A stretch of DNA of 11,251 bases from Anaerolineaceae bacterium (GTDB lineage: Bacteria; Chloroflexota; Anaerolineae; Anaerolineales; Anaerolineaceae), in contig WOZA01000084.1 in the NCBI GenBank assembly GCA_011620505.1, positions 1 to 11,251 of the forward strand, written 5' to 3'. Positions 6,436-11,251 of the stretch are shown in pieces. The stretch's first letter is position 1; each line of letters starts with the position of its first letter. Below the pieces are notes generated by a model, which did no database searches, was not told where the DNA came from, and worked only from the letters and a program-made list of their open reading frames with translations. Position numbers and translations under genes: made by a program.

Positions 6436-7218
6436 CTATAAACTGGGGGCGATACTGACCATGCGGTCGATCCCCTCCACTTCAATCAAACGCAGAGGCA
6501 CGCCATACATGGCACTAAGCAGCTCTTCTGTCAGAATATCCTGCCATGAACCAAAGTGGAAAATCGACTGATGGTCGATGATTGCTGCTTTGGCGTCTAA
6601 CAGCAGCACCTGGTCGGGGTTGTGGGTGGTGAGCACAATGCCATATCCCTTGGCAGACAGGTCCTTGATAAGCCGCAAGACTTTGAGCTGATTGCCATAG
6701 TCCAGATGGGCTGTGGGTTCATCCATCAGTATCAGGCGCGCCTTCTGGGCAATGGCACGCGCGATCGAAACTTGCTGCAGTTCGCCGGTGCTGATGCGCG
6801 TGTAAGGTTTTTGTGCCAGGTGGCTGATGCCCATTTGCTGCAGTGCTTCTTCTGCACGCTGATAATGCTCCGGACCGGGTTTTTCGAAGGTCCCCAGCCA
6901 GGGGGCGTTGCCTGTGACAACATATTCAAGCACCGTGTAATCGAAGGACGGAATCAGAGTCTGGGGCACATAGCCGATGATCCGCGCGACCTCGCGGGCA
7001 GGCAGGTCTGCCATGTCTTCCCCGTTGAGCAGCACACTGCCCTGCAACGGCTCGCGTAATCTTGCCAGGCAATTCAGCAGGGTGGTCTTTCCGATTCCGT
7101 TGGGGCCAAGCAGACACACGATCTCACCCTGCTGCACTTCAAAGCTGATGTCTTTGAAAATCTGGCGGCTGCCATTGTATGAAAACCCAAGATCCTTGAC
7201 CTGCAAGAGAGCGCCCAT
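6436..7218 (-). CDS. ABC transporter ATP-binding protein, FecE/BtuD type (iron complex, corrinoid or oxyanion import)
   Basis: Cytoplasmic ATPase that drives the importer, 260 residues, normal for the family. Walker A is GPNGIGKT (38-45), the Q-loop is Gln86 in YVPQ, Walker B is LILMDEP (Asp166, Glu167), the D-loop HLD ends at 173, and the switch His199 lies in TTHNP. The signature motif is ISTGE (142-146) instead of LSGGE/Q, so the first glycine is threonine; the gene otherwise looks intact. The ATG at 7218 is 2 nt after the permease stop, with GGAG 5 nt upstream inside the end of the permease gene, which points to coupled translation. FecE-like proteins pair with the FecCD-type permease encoded just upstream. 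Confidence 0.93.
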   Translation of the reverse strand: MGALLQVKDLGFSYNGSRQIFKDISFEVQQGEIVCLLGPNGIGKTTLLNCLARLREPLQGSVLLNGEDMADLPAREVARIIGYVPQTLIPSFDYTVLEYVVTGNAPWLGTFEKPGPEHYQRAEEALQQMGISHLAQKPYTRISTGELQQVSIARAIAQKARLILMDEPTAHLDYGNQLKVLRLIKDLSAKGYGIVLTTHNPDQVLLLDAKAAIIDHQSIFHFGSWQDILTEELLSAMYGVPLRLIEVEGIDRMVSIAPSL

Positions 7219-7220
7219 GC

Positions 7221-8249
7221 TTACTCCAGTCGGGTCCTTTGTTTGTAGAGGAGCAGAGCGTAAAGGGGTGCGCCAACAAACCCGGTGAGAATCGAGAGGG
7301 GCACTTCCACGGTTGAGACCGTACGGGCGAGGGTGTCGATCATGAGCATGAAGATCGCTCCGATCAGAAGAGTTACAGGCATGGAACGGGTGTTGTCGCT
7401 GCCAGCTATGAGGCGGCTGAGGTGGGGGATAACCAGTCCAACCCAGCCAATCGTACCGCTGATGGACACGGCGCTGGCGGTCAACAGACTGGCGCAGATG
7501 ATCACAATGGTGCGCACCTGGCGCAGGTTCACCCCCAACGTGCGGGCTTCAAGATCACCAAACGAGAGGATATTGATCCGCCAGGAGAGTAGCAGCAGCA
7601 GAGTGGAGCAGACCAGGAATACGGGCAGTATTGCGAACAGCTCATTCCCCAGGATGGATGCCAGGCTGCCCAGCTGCCAATAAACTATCGAAGCTAACTG
7701 GGTTTGCTCTTCCGCCACAAATTTCATGATCGCGAGCACCGAGCTGAGAAAGCCGCCCACGATGATACCCGAGAGCACCAGCATCATGTTGGAGCGGTTG
7801 CGCAGAAGACGCGGTACCAACGAGGTTACCAGGACGGCCAGGATCCCACCGGCAAAGGCAAATATTTGGCGGGTTGCCAGGCCTGCCCCAAGCAGTATGG
7901 CGGCTGATGCGCCCACGGCTGCGCCGGAAGAGACACCCAGCAAATCTGGTGAGACCAGTGGGTTGCGAAAGACGCTCTGGTAGACCGCTCCGGAGAGGGA
8001 AAGCATCGCGCCGATCATCACCGAAGCCAGCACTCGCGGCAGGCGGACATTGAATACGATGCCAACCATGGCGGGGTCCACTGGAACGTTCATTCCTAAT
8101 TTGGAAAGGAGAACATTCAGGACTTTGATCGGGTCATTGCTGTATCGCCCAAGACTGAGCGAAAGAAACACCCCTATTAACAAAAGCATAGACAACAGCC
8201 AGAGCCATTGTCTATGCTTATTGTTTAAAGGAGTACTGCTCGTTTTCAA
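7221..8249 (-). CDS. FecCD/BtuC family ABC transporter permease
   Basis: Polytopic inner-membrane subunit, 342 residues, that would form the translocation pore as a homodimer. The family's expected number of about ten membrane helices fits the hydrophobic profile. Hallmarks are LPRVLASVMIGAMLSLSGAVYQSVFRNPLVSPDLLGVSSGAAVGA in the first third, split here only by being read in pieces (GAVYQSVFRNPLVSPDLLG), GTIGWVGLVIPHLSRLIAG before the ATPase coupling region, and the C-terminal VPLSILTGFVGAPLYALLL. The start is TTG at 8249, in the same frame as the upstream binding-protein gene and separated from its TAA by only AGT AAA AGT. No strong ribosome site is visible, so re-initiation after that stop is likely. 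The next ATG (codon 21) would cut into the first membrane helix and is less likely. Confidence 0.93.
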   Translation of the reverse strand: MKTSSTPLNNKHRQWLWLLSMLLLIGVFLSLSLGRYSNDPIKVLNVLLSKLGMNVPVDPAMVGIVFNVRLPRVLASVMIGAMLSLSGAVYQSVFRNPLVSPDLLGVSSGAAVGASAAILLGAGLATRQIFAFAGGILAVLVTSLVPRLLRNRSNMMLVLSGIIVGGFLSSVLAIMKFVAEEQTQLASIVYWQLGSLASILGNELFAILPVFLVCSTLLLLLSWRINILSFGDLEARTLGVNLRQVRTIVIICASLLTASAVSISGTIGWVGLVIPHLSRLIAGSDNTRSMPVTLLIGAIFMLMIDTLARTVSTVEVPLSILTGFVGAPLYALLLYKQRTRLE

Positions 8250-8258
8250 ACTTTTACT

Positions 8259-9392
8259 TTACTCGATTCCCAATTGCTCTGCCGTGAAGGTTTTATCATA
8301 AACCATTGTGTAGAACTCGTCCACATCTTTCATCAACGCTTCAAAACTGTACAAGTCAGGGTGCAAGTTATAAAGCGCCCAGTCAATACCGAGAACCACT
8401 GCTGCAGTTGGCTGATCCCAGGGTTCGAGCTTTGATGGGAATTCGTAGACACGTTTGTTCTGGATGGCGCTGATGTTGCTCCAGGCGGGATCGTTCAGGA
8501 GGTCTTCAGCCGTGTAGTCTGAATATTGAGGGAACCAAATGACGTCTGGATTCCAGGCAATGATCTGTTCAATACTGACATCCACAAAGCCGCCGACGCC
8601 TTCAACGCCGCTGACCGCGTTAACACCGCCACCGGCTTCAATCAGGCTGGTTTGGATCATTGAACCCGGGGCAACAGACAGAGCCGAGCTGCTGCCAAGG
8701 AAGAGGACAGAGGGTTTCTCGGTCGTGTCTTTAAGCAGGGTCTGGGCATTATTAATTTGACTATCGATAAAAGCATTGATCTTCTCCGCTTTTTCGTTCT
8801 CACCAACAGCCATGCCGAGCAGTTTCAAGGTCTGCTTTACCGTCTCAAAGCTTTCGGTGCTGTCGAGGATGACCAAAACCGGAATATTAACGGCTTCGAA
8901 TTGCGGCACAAGATCCTGGTGGCGTTCGGGCAGGATGACCAGATCAGCACCGCTGGCGATTACGCTTTCCATATTGATATTACTGCCCTTACCGATCTCC
9001 AGCAGGTCGTCATAGCCATCAATCACCTGCTCGTAGAGCCCCCGACCCATTGATTTGTTTCCGAAACCGACCAGATATTTGCCTCCACCGCCAAGCACAA
9101 CTGCCGCGTTGAGGGTGGGGTTGTGCGTGCCGACCAGTTTGGTGGCAGGCTTTTCCAGGGTGACTTCGCGACCAATTACATCAACAATCACGATTGGCTC
9201 CGCCGTGGGTTCCACAACCACCGTTTCAGTCGGTTCCGTGGTGGGTTCCTCCACAACCGGCTCAGTAGGAGCTGCAGTCGGTTCCGGGGGATTGGTGGGC
9301 TGAGCAGTTGGGGTTTGGCTGACGCAAGCGCTGACGAGCAGCATCACAGCCAACACAACGGGTAGAACAATCTTCTTTATAGATTTAGACAT
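8259..9392 (-). CDS. Substrate-binding lipoprotein of the FecBCD-type importer (PF01497-like)
   Basis: Extracytoplasmic binding protein, 377 residues, expected to capture the ligand and hand it to the permease. It has a lipoprotein signal (VSAC, Cys23), a Pro/Thr/Glu-rich linker (24-66), then the class III binding-protein fold. Family features are VDVIGREVTLEKPATKLVG at the domain start, ESVIASGADLVILPE, the long central helix region, SIEQIIAWNPDVIWF and EPWDQPTAAVVLGIDWALYNLHPDLY. His/Asp/Glu residues (for example in GTHNPT and PERHQD) could contact a metal ligand but no definite site can be named. Relatives bind ferric siderophores, haem, cobalamin or, in the MolB group, molybdate/tungstate, so the substrate is open. 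The ATG has a strong AAGGAG (fwd 9399-9404) 6 nt upstream. It is the first gene of the five-gene operon. Confidence 0.93.
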   Translation of the reverse strand: MSKSIKKIVLPVVLAVMLLVSACVSQTPTAQPTNPPEPTAAPTEPVVEEPTTEPTETVVVEPTAEPIVIVDVIGREVTLEKPATKLVGTHNPTLNAAVVLGGGGKYLVGFGNKSMGRGLYEQVIDGYDDLLEIGKGSNINMESVIASGADLVILPERHQDLVPQFEAVNIPVLVILDSTESFETVKQTLKLLGMAVGENEKAEKINAFIDSQINNAQTLLKDTTEKPSVLFLGSSSALSVAPGSMIQTSLIEAGGGVNAVSGVEGVGGFVDVSIEQIIAWNPDVIWFPQYSDYTAEDLLNDPAWSNISAIQNKRVYEFPSKLEPWDQPTAAVVLGIDWALYNLHPDLYSFEALMKDVDEFYTMVYDKTFTAEQLGIE

Positions 9393-9429
9393 TCAAAACT
9401 CCTTCTTCTTTAGGTTATTATTTTCAAAG

Positions 9430-9444
9430 GCTCAATAATTGAGC
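9430..9444. promoter_or_regulatory. Perfect 15-bp palindrome in the operon leader, candidate operator
   Basis: GCTCAATAATTGAGC is a perfect inverted repeat (7-bp arms around one base). It lies between the predicted -10 box and the ribosome site of the substrate-binding gene, just about at the expected transcription start near 9446. A dimeric repressor bound here would block transcription. It is not a terminator, having no U-tract and short AT-rich arms. It does not match the Fur or DtxR/IdeR consensus that I know, so the regulator is unknown. Confidence 0.55.
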
Positions 9445-9452
9445 AGTTCTAG

Positions 9453-9481
9453 ATTTTACCACCGATATCAGATTATCTCAC
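9453..9481 (-). promoter_or_regulatory. Predicted promoter of the metal-uptake operon
   Basis: Read on the minus strand, GTGAGA (fwd 9476-9481, four of six to TTGACA) is followed after exactly 17 bp by TAAAAT (fwd 9453-9458, five of six to TATAAT). The start point would fall near 9446, at the edge of the palindrome, giving a leader of about 54 nt. That leader is too short for a cobalamin riboswitch. Confidence 0.5.
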
Positions 9482-9497
9482 GCCCTCAGGACCTCAC

Positions 9498-9506
9498 TGG
9501 TATACT
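9498..9506 (+). promoter_or_regulatory. Extended -10 promoter of the ABC-F gene, near-leaderless
   Basis: TGGTATACT fits the extended -10 pattern TGnTATAAT, with TATACT at 9501-9506. The best-placed -35 (TCACGC at 9478-9483) is poor, as is common with extended -10 promoters. The start point would be near 9512-9513, only 3-4 nt before the ATG at 9516, and no ribosome site precedes that ATG. Confidence 0.5.
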
Positions 9507-9515
9507 TTTAGTGCA

Positions 9516-11251
9516 ATGTCACTTCTTACTGCTCAAAACCTTGGAAAATCTTTTGGTCCCGTGGACATTTTTGATGGGATCAATCTTTCGATTCCCCGGA
9601 ATGCGCGTATCGCAATTGTTGGCCCAAACGGGGTCGGCAAGACGACCCTCTTACGTATCCTCGCGGGGGAAGACACACCCACTGAAGGTTCTGTGCACCG
9701 TGCTCGCGGTTTAAAGGTTGGTTACCTCCCCCAGGAAGCGGTCACCCAGTTGGAAGGGACGCTGTGGAGCTCCTGCCTGTTAGCTTTTGAGGATCTGATC
9801 GCCAAAGGGGAAGAACTGCGGGAGCTGGAAAAGTTGATGCAAGACCCCGCATGTGATCCCTCCGTGTTGGAACGCTATGGCAAGGTCCAGACTGTCTTTG
9901 AAAACAGTGGGGGCTACACCTATCACGCGCGCATCCGCCAGACACTGGATGGACTGGGGTTTTCTGAGACCGATTACGAGCGTCCACTAAAGCAACTTTC
10001 TGGTGGTCAGCGCACCAGGGCTCGCCTGGCGCGCATCCTGTTGGATGACCCGGACCTGCTTTTGCTGGATGAACCCAGCAACCATCTGGATATCAACGCT
10101 GTAGAATGGCTCGAAGCTTACCTGAGGGATTGGAACGGGGCTGTCGTGATCGTCTCGCATGACCGCTACTTCCTGGATCAAACCGCCCATTACATCTGGG
10201 AGATGACACCGGCGCTGGAAGTTTACCGCGGGAATTACACCGCGTATTTACGCCAGCGTGAGGAACGCTACACGCGGCGCCTGGCGGAGTTTGAAGCACA
10301 AAACGAGTATATCGAAAAGCAGCAGGACTATATTCGGCGCTTCCTGGGCACACAGAACAACAACCAGGCCAGGGGCAGGCAGCGCCGCCTGGAGCGATTG
10401 CTGGCAGACTCGCGGCTGACTGCGCCCAGGGCGAATGTCAGACCGATGCATCTGCGCTTCAAGTTGGCTGACCGTTCCGGCAACCTGGTTCTGCGCACCT
10501 ACGATTTGCAGGTGGGTTATGAGGACGAAGGTCGACCGCTTTTCAGTGTACCGGACCTGGTATTGGAAAGGCGTGAATGTGTCGCTGTGATCGGACCGAA
10601 TGGCGCAGGCAAGACAACCCTTTTGAAGACCGTCCTGAACCAAATCCCCCCTTATGCCGGGCGGGTGGAACTGGGAGCCAACCTCAAAGTGGGCTATTTC
10701 GCCCAGGCGCATGAGGGTTTAGTGCCTGAAAACACCCTGATGGATGAGATCGGCTCGGTTGCCCCGAGCATGCTGCCGGCCGAAGTGCGCAACTACCTGG
10801 CGCGCTACGGCTTTCAGGGAGATGAGGTTTTTGCGCAGGTGGCAACTCTCTCCGGCGGCGAACGCGGTCGTTTGGCGCTGGCAAAGCTGGCGCTTTCAGA
10901 CGCTAACCTGTTAATGCTCGACGAACCCACCAATCACCTCGACCTTGCCACGCAGGAGGTGCTGCAGGACGTGCTTGCGCAGTATCCGGGCACGATCATG
11001 CTCGTCTCGCATGACCGCTACCTGATAGATGCCCTGGCAACCCAAATCTGGGAATTGGAGACCCACAGCGCCAGTTTGCAGGTGTTCAAGGGAGCCTACT
11101 CTGAATTCAGGCAATACAAAGAAGGAAGGTTGCTGCCAAGAAATTTGGAGGAGGTTCCTCTGGTATCAGAGCCCATGGATGAACCTGTAACAACAACTGT
11201 CAAAGCAGGCCTAAGCCGCAACCAGCGCCAACAAATCGAGAAGAAGTTGGC
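9516..11251 (+). CDS. ABC-F family ATPase (ribosome-associated translation factor type), 3' end outside the window
   Basis: Cytoplasmic protein with two ABC domains and no membrane part; 578 codons are open to the right edge without a stop. Domain 1 has Walker A GPNGVGKT (36-43), signature LSGGQ (161-165) and LLLLDEPSNHLD (Glu186). Domain 2 has Walker A GPNGAGKT (360-367), signature LSGGE (445-449) and LMLDEPTNHLD (Glu470). Between them (about 245-335) is the charged helical linker with IEKQQDYIRRFLGTQNNNQARGR, the ABC-F P-site tRNA interaction region. A second acidic/basic helical tail starts near 560 (LSRNQRQQIEKKL) and is cut by the edge. Relatives of YdiF/Uup/EttA type act on stalled ribosomes or regulate translation; some give antibiotic resistance, but nothing specific marks this as one. 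The ATG at 9516 has no ribosome site. The GTG at 9511 is out of frame. Confidence 0.93.
   Translation, partial: MSLLTAQNLGKSFGPVDIFDGINLSIPRNARIAIVGPNGVGKTTLLRILAGEDTPTEGSVHRARGLKVGYLPQEAVTQLEGTLWSSCLLAFEDLIAKGEELRELEKLMQDPACDPSVLERYGKVQTVFENSGGYTYHARIRQTLDGLGFSETDYERPLKQLSGGQRTRARLARILLDDPDLLLLDEPSNHLDINAVEWLEAYLRDWNGAVVIVSHDRYFLDQTAHYIWEMTPALEVYRGNYTAYLRQREERYTRRLAEFEAQNEYIEKQQDYIRRFLGTQNNNQARGRQRRLERLLADSRLTAPRANVRPMHLRFKLADRSGNLVLRTYDLQVGYEDEGRPLFSVPDLVLERRECVAVIGPNGAGKTTLLKTVLNQIPPYAGRVELGANLKVGYFAQAHEGLVPENTLMDEIGSVAPSMLPAEVRNYLARYGFQGDEVFAQVATLSGGERGRLALAKLALSDANLLMLDEPTNHLDLATQEVLQDVLAQYPGTIMLVSHDRYLIDALATQIWELETHSASLQVFKGAYSEFRQYKEGRLLPRNLEEVPLVSEPMDEPVTTTVKAGLSRNQRQQIEKKL

Noticed and set aside
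9393..9515. Cobalamin riboswitch upstream of the BtuFCD-like genes
   Set aside because: The whole gap is 123 bp, the predicted leader about 54 nt, and no B12-box-like sequence was seen; this also weakens corrinoid as the substrate.
9439..9714. Plus-strand open frame of 91 codons overlapping the ABC-F start
   Set aside because: It lies in another frame of the ABC-F gene, has no ribosome site, and the ABC-F frame carries Walker A over the same bases.
10248..10712. Minus-strand open frame of 154 codons inside the ABC-F gene
   Set aside because: It is antisense to the linker and second Walker A of ABC-F; composition is that of a shadow frame.

Overview
The window looks like chromosome of an anaerobic Chloroflexota bacterium, most likely class Anaerolineae. 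This is inferred from three separate lipoproteins that each carry a long Pro/Thr-rich linker (TEPTE, PPTxx, PEPTAAPTEP) directly after the lipidated cysteine, a habit typical of that lineage, and from moderate GC. No rRNA or other marker gene is present, so the assignment is an inference.

Layout. Bases 1-191 hold no gene but carry two families of short direct repeats that may be the end of a mobile element lying to the left. A minus-strand PQQ-type sugar dehydrogenase lipoprotein (192-1394) is divergent from a plus-strand cytoplasmic GH13 cyclomaltodextrinase/neopullulanase-like enzyme (1519-3192, TTG start). That enzyme converges on a minus-strand lipoprotein with a beta-sandwich-like domain (3275-4138), and a stem-loop lies between them. 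A small, acidic, helix-rich protein of unknown function (4339-4878, +) follows, and it converges on the next operon at a hairpin overlapping that operon's last stop codon.

The centrepiece is a compact five-gene minus-strand operon from 9392 down to 4917: lipoprotein substrate-binding protein, FecCD/BtuC-type permease, FecE/BtuD-type ATPase, DUF4213/DUF364 protein (a putative metal-chelation family) and a class I SAM-dependent methyltransferase. Gaps are 9, 2 and 8 nt, then a 1-nt stop/start overlap. The first three genes make a complete class-III-type importer for a metal chelate, corrinoid, haem or oxyanion. The last two are tightly coupled to it and probably process or modify what is imported, or make a ligand for it. 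A sigma70-like promoter and a perfect 15-bp palindrome lie in the leader, which suggests control by a dimeric repressor.

Divergent from this operon is an ABC-F translation factor/ATPase (9516 to beyond the right edge) whose extended -10 box is so close to its ATG that the transcript may be nearly leaderless. All other open frames overlap these genes and look like shadows.
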